From positions 1 to 62,286 of the forward strand of contig JBCDCH010000019.1 of the NCBI GenBank assembly GCA_039182125.1: 62,286 bases of DNA, written 5' to 3'. The notes under the pieces are model-generated. The model was given only the letters and a program-made list of their open reading frames with translations, had not been told where the DNA came from and did not search any database. The position numbers were made by a program, and so were the translations under genes. The stretch is from Planctomycetota bacterium (GTDB lineage: Bacteria; Planctomycetota; Phycisphaerae; Tepidisphaerales; Tepidisphaeraceae). Positions 10,601 through 17,755 of the stretch are shown here, piece by piece (within the stretch, counting starts at the first letter, position 1; the number at the start of each line of letters is the position of its first letter).

Positions 10601-10811
10601 GGGTCATGCCCGCCAGCGCCATCCCGGCCGCGGCGTACTTCATGAACCCGCGACGCGACATCCGCCGCAGCTCGTCGGGGTCGTAGTCCTGAAACTCGTT
10701 GGCCAGCTTCTCCTGAATCTCCGGCGAGTCGGCATATTCGGCCAGGCTGCGCCAGTATCCCGCGTTGGGCGATTCGATCGGCGATACGGATGGGTCAGAA
10801 GGCTGGTGCAT
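7611..10811 (-). CDS. actB: Alternative complex III ActB: molybdopterin-oxidoreductase-like plus Fe-S subunit
   Basis: About 1066 residues from the ATG at 10811; a TTG at 10844 is the alternative start. A Tat motif SRRGFMK lies unusually far in (about residues 52-58), followed by a hydrophobic stretch and a lipobox-like LSGC, so export as a folded Fe-S protein with lipid anchoring is plausible. The N-terminal two thirds resemble a molybdopterin oxidoreductase fold; in this family the fold lacks the cofactor. The C-terminal third is a four-cluster ferredoxin domain with CVGCNAC, CVHCENAPCEQVC, CIGTRYCSNNC, CTYC and CQQAC motifs. It is the electron conduit from ActC to the cytochromes. Confidence 0.95.
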   Translation of the reverse strand: MHQPSDPSVSPIESPNAGYWRSLAEYADSPEIQEKLANEFQDYDPDELRRMSRRGFMKYAAAGMALAGMTLSGCRRWPKEVLAPYSAMPRDRVPGVPEYYASIHEYGGVGRPVLVSSFDGRPIKLEGNPEHPMTATAGGRWGASGTITQASILDLYDPDRSKNVIDRSGPQARRASFAEFEQAFADAKSTGQVAVLAEHTSSPTARRLLAELEASGVEVYRYEPLSRWQETEAAKAAFGVAGRPMLKLDQADVIVSFDDDFLGLHPAAIRYAGDWAKSRRAVDETGTMSRTYVAETTLTNTGAAADVREPANPAKLVAMINALTTALDGGTVSGLDEYATKFVKSAAKDLKAAGARGVVTAGAHLPVDVQAACMALNAKIGSVGTTITLLYVPEDALPPSPEEIVELAGKLSAGEINGLVILGGNPAYDAPAELAFRDLLISVPFTAHLSQDDNETSGVCKWHLPRAHYLECWGDALAYDGTPSVQQPLILPLYNGMSMVQTLGMLLGQDLGDGMAAVAQTWAQTWGLDKKAWQKVLHDGLRPLAGFATANAVPQNVPAPAMPEPQGMALRFVQHDTIYDGTHANNGWLQEAPDPLTKLTWDNALLMSLADAREVLGIDPGRYKTDDAPMANVTVNGTTVKLPVYLLPGQPRGCVSVAVGFGRTRAGNIGGLTAANVSPVGFDVYPLRSAGNFYLADAVVEPTSDTHVLDSTQEHYIVGDVKQYGKNKRLGTIGKPGKVLREATLADFQKNKYAPHKGQHGGVALQLWEPPNQFNTPHAWGMSIDMNACVGCNACVIACQSENNIPVVGKEGVHMNREMHWLRVDRYFKTKWTDDKKTNLDPDAERPEVTHQPMMCVHCENAPCEQVCPVAATVHDTEGLNTMVYNRCIGTRYCSNNCPYKVRRFNYLDWHYKDPRKGTLSALYPWLPDQQQGDAIDAVQRMVMNPDVSVRMRGVMEKCTYCTQRIQAVTINKRNEWAKGNADSEIVDDMEIITACQQACPTQAIVFGDLNQADQTVTKNQRKPRAYGVLEELNTRPRTKYLAVIRNKPEEDKSEGGSEKTDVEQA

Positions 10812-10851
10812 TGCGGCTCTGCTGTCTCGAATCTGAGTCTTCAAGTCCCGT

Positions 10852-11613
10852 TCAACGGTGACACGTGGAGCAGGCGGTCATGTAGGCCTGGTCCTTGATG
10901 TTGTACTGCTCGACAAGAATCTTGCCGACGCGGAGTTGGGCTTCCTCGGGGGTTTCGTCGCCCATGACGACCAGGTCGCCCGGGCCGCCTTCTTCGGTGC
11001 CGCCCTTGCCGAGGTGGTAGTCCATGTTGGTCACTTCGCTGATCGGGCGGATGAACTTCTCCGGCTGGCGGTGACAGTCGAGGCACCAGCCCATGTTCAG
11101 CGGCTCGGCCTGGTAGACGCCTTCCTCGCCCATGTGATCGACCCGGCCGTGGCAGCTGTAGCAGCCGATGCCCTTGTTGATGTGGGCCGAGTGGTTGAAG
11201 TACGAGTAGTCGGCCAGGTCGTGAACCTTGGTCCATTCGATCGGCTGGCCGGTTTCCCAGGATTCGCGGACCGGGGCGAGCTTGAGCGATTCGGTCTCGA
11301 CAGCCGTGTGACAGTTCATGCAGGTCTGCGTCGACGGGATCGCCGCGAAGCCGGCTTCGTCGACGGTCGTGTGGCAGTACCGGCAGTCCATCCCGAGTTG
11401 GCCGACGTGCAACGCGTGGCTGTACGGCACCGGCTGCTCCGGGCGGTAGCCCACGTTGAGCGTGGTCGGGTTCAAGGCACTGAAAACGACCGTCGGAACA
11501 TAAACCGCAGCCCCGACGGCGTTTAACACGATGAATGGCAGAAGAAAGTTGGCCCACCGCGGGAACTGAAAACGGCCTGCGGGCTTGTCGGAGGGTTGAG
11601 AGGACTTGGCCAT
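10852..11613 (-). CDS. actA: Alternative complex III pentahaem cytochrome ActA
   Basis: 253 residues. An N-terminal transmembrane helix (FLLPFIVLNAVGAAVYVP region) is followed by a periplasmic domain with five CXXCH motifs in the order CRYCH, CMNCH, CYSCH, CLDCH and CSTCH. A five-haem ActA matches characterised alternative complex III. It is the first gene of the operon; actB follows 40 bases downstream. The complex functionally replaces cytochrome bc1, and no bc1 genes are visible here. Confidence 0.95.
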   Translation of the reverse strand: MAKSSQPSDKPAGRFQFPRWANFLLPFIVLNAVGAAVYVPTVVFSALNPTTLNVGYRPEQPVPYSHALHVGQLGMDCRYCHTTVDEAGFAAIPSTQTCMNCHTAVETESLKLAPVRESWETGQPIEWTKVHDLADYSYFNHSAHINKGIGCYSCHGRVDHMGEEGVYQAEPLNMGWCLDCHRQPEKFIRPISEVTNMDYHLGKGGTEEGGPGDLVVMGDETPEEAQLRVGKILVEQYNIKDQAYMTACSTCHR

Positions 11614-11705
11614 GAGCGTCGACGGCGGAAACTAAGGGGACGAAACGGGTCGCAGCATACGCACAAATCGCCACACTCCAAGCGCCGGGCGCACTGGGGC
11701 AGCAC

Positions 11706-11734
11706 AATATAATTCGTGTGCGGCAGACTGTAAG
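11706..11734 (-). promoter_or_regulatory. Putative sigma70-type promoter of the act operon
   Basis: On the minus strand a -35 box CTTACA (11729-11734) and a -10 box TATATT (11706-11711) are separated by 17 bases. They match consensus at 4/6 and 5/6 positions. Transcription would start near 11699 and leave a leader of about 85 bases before actA. It is the only AT-rich stretch between actA and the upstream terminator. Prediction only. Confidence 0.5.
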
Positions 11735-11806
11735 GATCGGCCCGGCTCACTGCACCCCATTACTCCCGAAGATGACTGTGGCAATCCGCCACACCAAGCC
11801 GGCCCG

Positions 11807-11849
11807 GCAAATGAAAAGCCGTCCGCGTTCCAGGCGGAACACGGACGGC
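11807..11849 (-). terminator. Rho-independent terminator of the upstream PEP-CTERM gene
   Basis: The arms GCCGTCCG-C-GTTCC (11818-11831) and GGAAC-A-CGGACGGC (11836-11849) form a stem of 13 pairs with one mismatch and a four-base loop. Read on the minus strand it is followed by CTTTTCATTTGCC. It lies 33 bases past the stop codon of the gene at 11882-12490, so it insulates that gene from the act operon promoter. Confidence 0.75.
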
Positions 11850-11881
11850 GAAGTCGGAAGGTCGGAATCTGTCGAAGTCGC

Positions 11882-12490
11882 TTAGCGGCGACGACGCACC
11901 AGACCAAGGCCGGCGACCGAAAGCAGGCCGAGGCTCGCCGGTTCGGGGATGGCGGTCAACGAGATGTTGGCCACGGTCACGGCCAGCGCGTCCGTACCGC
12001 CGAAGGGCGTCTGGAAGCTGGCTTCGGTGATGCCGGTGCCGGAGAACGCTCCGTCACCGCTGTTGAAGAAGAAGCTCTCGATCGGCAGGCTCAGCGTGGT
12101 GAAGGTCGAGCCGTTCAGGTCGGCCGTGGCAAAGCCGTAGCTGAAAACTTCGCCGTCTTCGATGAATGCGACGACCAGTGTGTCGCCGACGTTGCCGTCT
12201 TCCAGCTTGGCGGTGACGTTGATGGTGCTGCCGGCGGCCGGGACGGGGTTGGCGTCAAGGCTGACATTGGTGCCGGTGCCGCCGAAGTTCGAGGCCGGGG
12301 CGTCGACACCGGGAATGATCGCGGTGAGGCCGTCAGGGCCGGGGGTGGTGTTGCCGCCGAAAGCGTCGAACTCGAAGTCAGGTGCGACGCTGCCGGTGTA
12401 GTCGACGGCGATGACTTGGGCACCGGCCGAGGCGGTGACGGCGAAAGCGGTCGCAGCGGCGACCGAAGCGATGGATGTGCGGATGGACAT
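11882..12490 (-). CDS. PEP-CTERM sorting-domain secreted protein
   Basis: 202 residues with a Sec signal peptide (MSIRTSIASVAAATAFAVTASAGA) and a Gly/Asp/Thr-rich beta-type body. The C-terminus has the full PEP-CTERM signature: IPEPASLG, a hydrophobic helix, then RRRR at the end. Such proteins are normally processed by an exosortase and sent to the surface or matrix; no exosortase lies in the window. The body has no recognisable catalytic motif. A strong AGGAG Shine-Dalgarno site precedes the ATG. It has its own promoter and terminator, so it is a single-gene unit. Its leader closely resembles that of the second PEP-CTERM gene at 30645-31466. Confidence 0.9.
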   Translation of the reverse strand: MSIRTSIASVAAATAFAVTASAGAQVIAVDYTGSVAPDFEFDAFGGNTTPGPDGLTAIIPGVDAPASNFGGTGTNVSLDANPVPAAGSTINVTAKLEDGNVGDTLVVAFIEDGEVFSYGFATADLNGSTFTTLSLPIESFFFNSGDGAFSGTGITEASFQTPFGGTDALAVTVANISLTAIPEPASLGLLSVAGLGLVRRRR

Positions 12491-12508
12491 GGTTTCTCCT
12501 CTGAGAAA
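12488..12508 (-). promoter_or_regulatory. Leader hairpin covering the Shine-Dalgarno site of the first PEP-CTERM gene
   Basis: Read in the mRNA direction the sequence is TTTCTC-AGAG-GAGAAA-CC-ATG. The two six-base arms are exactly complementary, and the AGGAG ribosome site lies in the loop and 3' arm. The same arrangement occurs at 31464-31486. Folding could limit ribosome access. The pairing is visible; a regulatory role is inference. Confidence 0.45.
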
Positions 12509-12800
12509 AAATTGAGGCCCGCGGAGCGGCGGGCCGGTGAAACTGTTACAGCAAATCATGATGACGCGCCCGCGCCATGTGTCAAGGTGCGAAATCATGC
12601 GCCCGCCCCGACAGGTTCATCCCGCAAGGGTCATGCATGTCATTCTGGGAATGCTGTGACGCGTGTGAAGCCATCGACCCTCGTTAGCGCCCGCCAAGCG
12701 GTGTTGGAGGTGGTTGGCGTTTTCGAGAATATTCTTCGTGAAAAGCACCTCTGATCACCACGGTTGCCCCCGCCGGCCGACCGATATACGTTCGCAGACC
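12491..12800. other. Divergent intergenic region between the PEP-CTERM gene and the regBA cluster
   Basis: A 310-base stretch without a supported gene. It holds the leader and promoter of the minus-strand PEP-CTERM gene. The half nearer the plus-strand membrane protein gene contains an AT-rich patch (GAGAATATTCTTCG, near 12724-12737) that may be part of its promoter, but no convincing -35/-10 pair was found there. The short frames crossing it look like noise. Confidence 0.6.
12558..12585 (-). promoter_or_regulatory. Putative promoter of the first PEP-CTERM gene
   Basis: A perfect -35 TTGACA (minus strand, 12580-12585) and a -10 CATCAT (12558-12563, 4/6 matches) are separated by 16 bases. Transcription would begin near 12551, giving a leader of about 60 bases that includes the hairpin at 12493-12508. 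Confidence 0.5.
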
Positions 12801-13316
12801 ATGGCCACCGCATCCGTCCCCGCCGTACCAACCACGAAACTGGACACCGACCAACGCGAGGCGGTCAATATGGCCATGCTTACCGCGTGGGGCGTTTATC
12901 TCGGGCTTGGCGGGCTTCCGGCTCTTGCCAGCGTCATCGGGATCTGGACGTCGCTTCTGGCCGAGACTTCCAGCCCCGAGGTCAACATGTGGTTCATGCT
13001 TGCCTCGTGCGCGTGGTTGACTTTCGGTGTGCCAGCGGCCCTGCTCTTTCGCCGGTCCGCGTTTTCGGAGTTCTACAAAGGCAAGCCCGTCTCGCCGGCC
13101 AACTTTCTCAAGGGGTCGATTCCGCTGTGGGTGGTGCTCGTCACGGGTGGCCTCATCGCACAACTCGGCTGGATCGTCAGCGGCACCCCGGTGGTCTCGG
13201 GCTTCATTGCCGCTTGTGCGTTGATCGTCTTCCTCGTCTTCTATCCGACCGGCGTCGCGATGCTTCATCCGGTGGGCGGACACGATGACGCAGCCGTTTA
13301 CGAAGAACCGGCGTAG
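12801..13316 (+). CDS. Four-helix membrane protein of unknown function upstream of regB
   Basis: 171 residues from the ATG at 12801. Four hydrophobic segments lie around residues 20-50, 60-80, 105-127 and 132-152. Loops are short, and the C-terminus is His/Asp-containing and acidic (VGGHDDAAVYEEPA). No family is recognised. It ends 12 bases before regB, so co-transcription is likely and it may supply or modulate the signal seen by RegB, but that rests on position only. An upstream in-frame start at 12714 would add a non-hydrophobic, low-quality extension and is not favoured. Confidence 0.8.
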   Translation: MATASVPAVPTTKLDTDQREAVNMAMLTAWGVYLGLGGLPALASVIGIWTSLLAETSSPEVNMWFMLASCAWLTFGVPAALLFRRSAFSEFYKGKPVSPANFLKGSIPLWVVLVTGGLIAQLGWIVSGTPVVSGFIAACALIVFLVFYPTGVAMLHPVGGHDDAAVYEEPA

Positions 13317-13328
13317 TCTCACTTTTCC

Positions 13329-14699
13329 ATGACCAAATTGAGCACCGAGCGTTCGCCATCAATCGCGCTGACGTGGTTGGAACGTCTGCGCTGGGTTGCG
13401 GTCGCGGGGCAGCTATTGGCGGTGCTGGTTGCCGAGATGGCGGTGGGGTTGACCGTGCATTTGCCGGCGGTGTTCGCCGTGGTGTCGGTGACTGTCCTGA
13501 CGAATCTCGCACTGCTCTGGTCGCGGCGTCGCCGGATGGTCGGCCCGTCGGTCGCGCGGGTCGCCGTGACGGGCAAAGGTCGTTCGATCTCCGATCGGCT
13601 CGTCCCGGCGGTGATTGTTCTCGACGTGATGCTGCTGACGATCATGCTCGCGTTCACCGGCGGTGCCGAGAACCCGTTCTCGATGCTGTACCTCGTGCAC
13701 GTCGCCCTGGCGACGGTCATGCTCGGCACGCGCGGCGCCTGGGCGGTGCTGTTCCTATCGGCCCTGTGTTACGGGTCGCTCACGATCTGGTGGGTGCCGT
13801 TTAACGAGGACGCATTTTCCCGCAGCGTTCGTGTCGGGGGGCAGTGGGTCGCACTCCTGTTGATCGGCGGTTTGATCGTCTACTTCACGGCACGGGTGCT
13901 GGCCGCGTTGCGACGCCGCGAGCTTGATCTTGCGGAGGCGCACGAGCGCGCCCTCCGCAACGAAGGTCTGACCACGCTCGCCGCCGGTGCCGCCCATGAA
14001 CTCGGCACGCCGTTGGCGACGATCAACATCGTCGTCGGGGAACTCGAGCACCAAACCGACGGCGACGTCCGCGAGGACATCCGGCTGATCAAGTCCGAGG
14101 TCGATCGCTGCCGCAACGTCATTGACCGCATGCGTGGCGAGATCGCCGAGGGGGCGGCGCTCAGCAAGCGGCACGCCGAATGGCAAGATGTTCTTGCGGG
14201 GGTGCAGCGTTCGCTGGGCGATCGTGCCGAACGGCTCGCGGTGGTCGCGACCGATGTGCCGCCGATCGGCGTGCAGCCGAGGGTGCTCGAGCAAGCGCTG
14301 GTCATCATGATCCGCAACGCCTTCGACGCTTCGCCGCCCGATGCGTGGGTGACGCTCACGGCCAAGCAGGTCGACGGCACGGTTCGGTTGGAGGTGCGTG
14401 ACGATGGCGAGGGGATGAGCGCGGAAGTGCTCCGTCGTGCCGCCGAGCCGTTCTTCACGACCAAGCCACCGGGCAAGGGGATGGGGCTCGGGCTTTTTCT
14501 TGTACGACTCACGGCGGAACGGAACGATGGCGTGCTTGAAATCGACTCGACGCCGGGCGAAGGTACGGCGGTGACGATGCGCCTGCCGCTCGCCGCGGGC
14601 GCGGCGACCCGGCCGCACGTCGAACCCCCAGCGGCGGGGCGAAATGCCGCACTTGATGAGTCGGTGGATCAGCCCATGAACGCGACAAACGGGCCTTAA
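13329..14699 (+). CDS. regB: RegB/PrrB-type redox sensor histidine kinase
   Basis: 456 residues. The N-terminal half contains about six transmembrane helices. The RegB quinone-site heptapeptide GGxxNPF is present as GGAENPF (111-117). The dimerisation/H-box reads AAGAAHELGTPLATI with phospho-acceptor His223, a RegB hallmark. Cys261 (VDRCRNV) lies 38 residues after the His, where RegB kinases carry their redox-active cysteine. The catalytic domain has N (MIRNAFDAS), G1 (VRDDGEGM) and G2 (GKGMGLGLF) boxes. RegB senses quinone-pool redox state and controls respiration, photosynthesis and carbon or nitrogen fixation in Proteobacteria. The cognate regA follows 20 bases downstream. The C-terminus extends beyond the ATPase domain with a Pro/Ala-rich tail. 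Confidence 0.93.
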   Translation: MTKLSTERSPSIALTWLERLRWVAVAGQLLAVLVAEMAVGLTVHLPAVFAVVSVTVLTNLALLWSRRRRMVGPSVARVAVTGKGRSISDRLVPAVIVLDVMLLTIMLAFTGGAENPFSMLYLVHVALATVMLGTRGAWAVLFLSALCYGSLTIWWVPFNEDAFSRSVRVGGQWVALLLIGGLIVYFTARVLAALRRRELDLAEAHERALRNEGLTTLAAGAAHELGTPLATINIVVGELEHQTDGDVREDIRLIKSEVDRCRNVIDRMRGEIAEGAALSKRHAEWQDVLAGVQRSLGDRAERLAVVATDVPPIGVQPRVLEQALVIMIRNAFDASPPDAWVTLTAKQVDGTVRLEVRDDGEGMSAEVLRRAAEPFFTTKPPGKGMGLGLFLVRLTAERNDGVLEIDSTPGEGTAVTMRLPLAAGAATRPHVEPPAAGRNAALDESVDQPMNATNGP

Positions 14700-14719
14700 T
14701 CAGATAAGATTGTCGCGTT

Positions 14720-15316
14720 ATGGCCACGCTCACAATCCCCACGTCCGAGATCACCCCCATGACTGAGACGACCGATGACAACCACCGGCTGATGCTCGTT
14801 GACGACGACGAGATTTTCCGTCGCCGACTGGCCAAAGCCATGGATGCCCGCGGCTTCGAGGTCTGCCAGGCCGGCGATGCTGCTGAGGCCGTCAAGGTCG
14901 CTAAGCAGCAGCAACCCCACTACGCGTTGCTCGACCAACGCATGCCCGGCAAATCCGGCCTCGAACTCATCGGCGATCTCGCCAAGCTCGACCCTGACAT
15001 GCAGATCGTTCTGCTCACCGGCTACGGCTCCATCGCCCACGCCGTCGAGGCGACCCGTGCCGGCGCGATCGACTATCTGACCAAGCCCGTCGACGCCGAC
15101 CAGATCGTTGCGGCGTTCGAGCGGAGTCGAGACGTCGACAAGGCCGCCCGCCTCGCCGCCGACGAGACCACGCCGAGCCTGGCCCGCGTCGAGTGGGACT
15201 ACATGCAGCGCATCCTCCACGATTGCGGCGGCAACATCAGCCAGGCCGCCCGCAAGCTCGGCATCCACCGCCGGTCGTTGCAGCGCAAGCTCGCGAAGTA
15301 CCCGCCGGTCGATTGA
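14720..15316 (+). CDS. regA: RegA/PrrA-type response regulator with Fis-like HTH
   Basis: 198 residues from the ATG at 14720; an ATG at 14759 (MTETTDDN) would give a more usual length of 185. The receiver domain has the acidic pocket LVDDDE, phospho-acceptor Asp72 (LLDQRMPG), the switch Thr in LLTGYG and Lys in YLTKPV. The C-terminus carries the RegA-type Fis HTH (CGGNISQAARKLGIHRRSLQ). It is paired with RegB immediately upstream. Targets cannot be read here, but the adjacent respiratory operon is an obvious candidate. The end converges on the methyltransferase gene with only three bases between stops. Confidence 0.93.
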   Translation: MATLTIPTSEITPMTETTDDNHRLMLVDDDEIFRRRLAKAMDARGFEVCQAGDAAEAVKVAKQQQPHYALLDQRMPGKSGLELIGDLAKLDPDMQIVLLTGYGSIAHAVEATRAGAIDYLTKPVDADQIVAAFERSRDVDKAARLAADETTPSLARVEWDYMQRILHDCGGNISQAARKLGIHRRSLQRKLAKYPPVD

Positions 15317-15319
15317 CGA

Positions 15320-16384
15320 TCACGCAAACAACGCCGGCTCTTCCGTGACCACGCGTTCCGCTACGCTCGGCGCGGCGACGACGTAAAGGAACTCCTTGTT
15401 CCGCAGGTGGCTGACCTTGCCGACTTTCTTGCCGGTCAGGTCATGAATGCCGATCTGGGCACCGACGTAACGCTTGAAGTCGTTCTCGAGCGTGACCACC
15501 GCGCGGCCCGGGAACACCTCGGCGAGCAGCGCCTCCATCGCAACCCGATCGAGGTAGCCCTCGTTGTTGAACGAAATGATCAGCGCTTGGCACCGGATGT
15601 TGCGGAGGACTTGCTCGAAGGCTTCGGCGAACTTCGGTCGGCTGTTGAACAAGCTCCGCCTTTCCCGCACGTCGACGCGTTTGCACGCCTTGCCGTAGAC
15701 CGCCGGCTTGTCCCAGCGGACCAGCGATTCCCAAACGTGGTAGTTGCCCAAGTACGAGTGTTGGTTGTACGGAGGGTCGAGGTAGACGACATCGGCCTCG
15801 AGCTTGCGGGCGGCATCGACGGCGTCGAGTTGATGAGCTTCGCCTTTGCCGTGTCGGGCACGAGGTAGCAGGACGGGGACGCGGAGCTCAAGGGCGTTGT
15901 GCGAGCGCGGTGCCCACTGCTTGAGATACGCCATCTGCACGCCGGTGGTCGAGTCGACGCGATCGGCCGCCTCCATCAACGACACGAGGATGACCGCTTC
16001 GAGTTCCGGCGGCAGGCCTTTCGCCGCGATCGCTTCACGGATGGCGTCGATCCGTGCGCCGTTCTTCGGCTGAAAGAACCATGATTTCTCGCAGAACGTC
16101 TCGGTGAAGTACCCCGGCTCGCCCCGGAGCGCGTTGAACTCCATCACCAGCTTCGCCGCGTCGTCGGCCCAATCGTCATCGGCCTGCACGTAGCACCGCG
16201 CCAACGTTGCCGCGTAAGCATTGTGATCGTTGCTCCGTACCGCGTACCCCGCCGCCTTGAGCGCATGCCCGACCCGCGCCGTTCCGCTGAACAGGTCCGT
16301 CACGGTCCGCACATCGGCAAGCTTGCCCACGGCGTTGAGAATCACTGGCAACAGCGTGCGCTTGGACCCGAGGTACTTGATCAT
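15320..16384 (-). CDS. D12-class DNA adenine-N6 methyltransferase (Dam-like, orphan)
   Basis: 354 residues. The start MIKYLGSKRTLL is the conserved opening of D12-class enzymes. The SAM-binding motif is DLFSGTARVGHAL (30-42) and the catalytic motif is DPPY (203-206). It should methylate adenine in DNA using S-adenosylmethionine. The ATG overlaps the stop of the upstream gene as ATGA, which suggests translational coupling. No restriction endonuclease lies nearby, so it looks like a solitary regulatory or protective methylase, or one whose partner is elsewhere. Its recognition sequence cannot be deduced. Confidence 0.9.
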   Translation of the reverse strand: MIKYLGSKRTLLPVILNAVGKLADVRTVTDLFSGTARVGHALKAAGYAVRSNDHNAYAATLARCYVQADDDWADDAAKLVMEFNALRGEPGYFTETFCEKSWFFQPKNGARIDAIREAIAAKGLPPELEAVILVSLMEAADRVDSTTGVQMAYLKQWAPRSHNALELRVPVLLPRARHGKGEAHQLDAVDAARKLEADVVYLDPPYNQHSYLGNYHVWESLVRWDKPAVYGKACKRVDVRERRSLFNSRPKFAEAFEQVLRNIRCQALIISFNNEGYLDRVAMEALLAEVFPGRAVVTLENDFKRYVGAQIGIHDLTGKKVGKVSHLRNKEFLYVVAAPSVAERVVTEEPALFA

Positions 16385-16848
16385 CCGCCCACCACCCGCA
16401 GGGCGACGGCTCTGGGTGGTTTGACGTAGCCGTAGTCGCGCAGCTCCATGCGGATCGCGTCGGGCAGTGGCATGCGTGTCGCGCCGCCGGCGATCCACGT
16501 CGCGGCGAGTTCGCCGTTCCAGGCGATCTCCAGGGTCTTACCCGGTGCTTCGGCGACGGTTTCGATCGTGAGCTGCGGGTTCATGCGGTGGGCCATCGCG
16601 ACGTTGTCACCGAGGCGGGCGTCGGCGAGGCTCGCCAGCCACTGTGCGGTAAGCGGCGGGACGATGCGGTCCTTGGTCGGTGTCTCGACCGGCAGCATGT
16701 ACGGCACTTCCGGCCGGGCGGTGTCGGGCAGGGCCACCCGTCGGCCGTCCTCGGTGTAGCGCTTGTACCACACCCGCACCGCGCCTGGAACGCTGCCGAC
16801 GATCAGGATGGCCACGATGATCCAGTTGATCTTCGTTTCACGCCGCAT
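16381..16848 (-). CDS. Membrane-anchored protein of unknown function
   Basis: 155 residues with an N-terminal transmembrane helix (about 8-25) and a soluble remainder without recognised motifs. Its stop overlaps the methyltransferase start by four bases (ATGA), so the two are translated together. It is divergent from the gene at 16926 with a 77-base spacer. A TACTAT box (16854-16859) sits so close to the ATG that it would give an almost leaderless message; there is no good -35 partner. Confidence 0.8.
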   Translation of the reverse strand: MRRETKINWIIVAILIVGSVPGAVRVWYKRYTEDGRRVALPDTARPEVPYMLPVETPTKDRIVPPLTAQWLASLADARLGDNVAMAHRMNPQLTIETVAEAPGKTLEIAWNGELAATWIAGGATRMPLPDAIRMELRDYGYVKPPRAVALRVVGG

Positions 16849-16925
16849 GTCGAATAGTACGGCGTTGTGGGCGTGAAGGGTTTCTCTGCTTTGCGCAGCC
16901 GGCCAGGTCGTTTAAGCTTCAAATC

Positions 16926-17747
16926 ATGCGGAAGCTCAAGCGAACGGTCCTGGCCACCTGTGTTCTTGGCGTCGTTGGCGCCGTCGCGCTCTCGAACAGC
17001 TGGGCGGCCCAGAATCGTCAGACGGCACGCGGCCCGGAGGCTTACCTCTCCAATGCCGACGTTCAAGCCATCCGCCGCGCCGAGCTGCGCGACGATGACA
17101 CGGGGGTCGGTTTCCGCTTCACCAACAACCTGATCCGCCGGTTCGTCGAAAGCAAGCAGGGCATGGAGCTGCGCGACTTCTCCCGCGGCACGGACCTGCA
17201 AAAGGCGTTGTACATCATCCGCAACACCGACGACCCCGACTTGCTCAACGATCTGGTCATCCGCAACGACCCGGCGTCGATGCGGGTCTGGCGGCAGAAC
17301 GTGCAGCCGATCGTGTTGCAGGGCTGCGCGAGCGCCGGCTGTCACGGCGGCACCGAGCCGGTCGGCGGGCTCCAACTGTACCGAAACGCCCAGAACGAGA
17401 ACGTCGCCTACACCAACTTCTACAACCTGGCGACGTTCGAGCAGGAAGTCGAGGGCGAGGGGATGTTCGGCGGCGGGATGAAGAAGATGATCGACCGTCA
17501 GCGGCCGATCGATTCGCTGCTGCTCCAGTACTCGCTACCGGCCAACGTTGCCGACACGCCTCATCCCAAACCGCCGGGCGGTCAGGACATCGCGATGTTC
17601 CGCAGCACCAACGACCAACGCTTCCGTGCGATCGGCCTGTGGATCGAGCAGGGCTTGGTGCCGATGGACAACAAGGGCTACGACGTCGAGTTCGCCATGC
17701 CGGGTCAGGGCTCGACGACCACGCCGTCCACCCAGCCCGCCGAGTGA
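16926..17747 (+). CDS. Secreted protein with a CX4CH cytochrome-like motif
   Basis: 273 residues: a signal peptide (VLATCVLGVVGAVALSNSWA) and a soluble domain. Around residues 138-144 is CASAGCH, followed by GG and a region of Trp, His and Pro residues. CXnCH motifs with widened spacing resemble the haem sites of planctomycete cytochrome-c-like (PSCyt) domains. If haem is bound, the protein would be a periplasmic electron carrier or sensor. The C-terminus is Thr/Ser/Pro-rich. It stands alone or heads a short unit with the small gene eight bases downstream. Confidence 0.85.
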   Translation: MRKLKRTVLATCVLGVVGAVALSNSWAAQNRQTARGPEAYLSNADVQAIRRAELRDDDTGVGFRFTNNLIRRFVESKQGMELRDFSRGTDLQKALYIIRNTDDPDLLNDLVIRNDPASMRVWRQNVQPIVLQGCASAGCHGGTEPVGGLQLYRNAQNENVAYTNFYNLATFEQEVEGEGMFGGGMKKMIDRQRPIDSLLLQYSLPANVADTPHPKPPGGQDIAMFRSTNDQRFRAIGLWIEQGLVPMDNKGYDVEFAMPGQGSTTTPSTQPAE

Positions 17748-17755
17748 TCGCGGCG

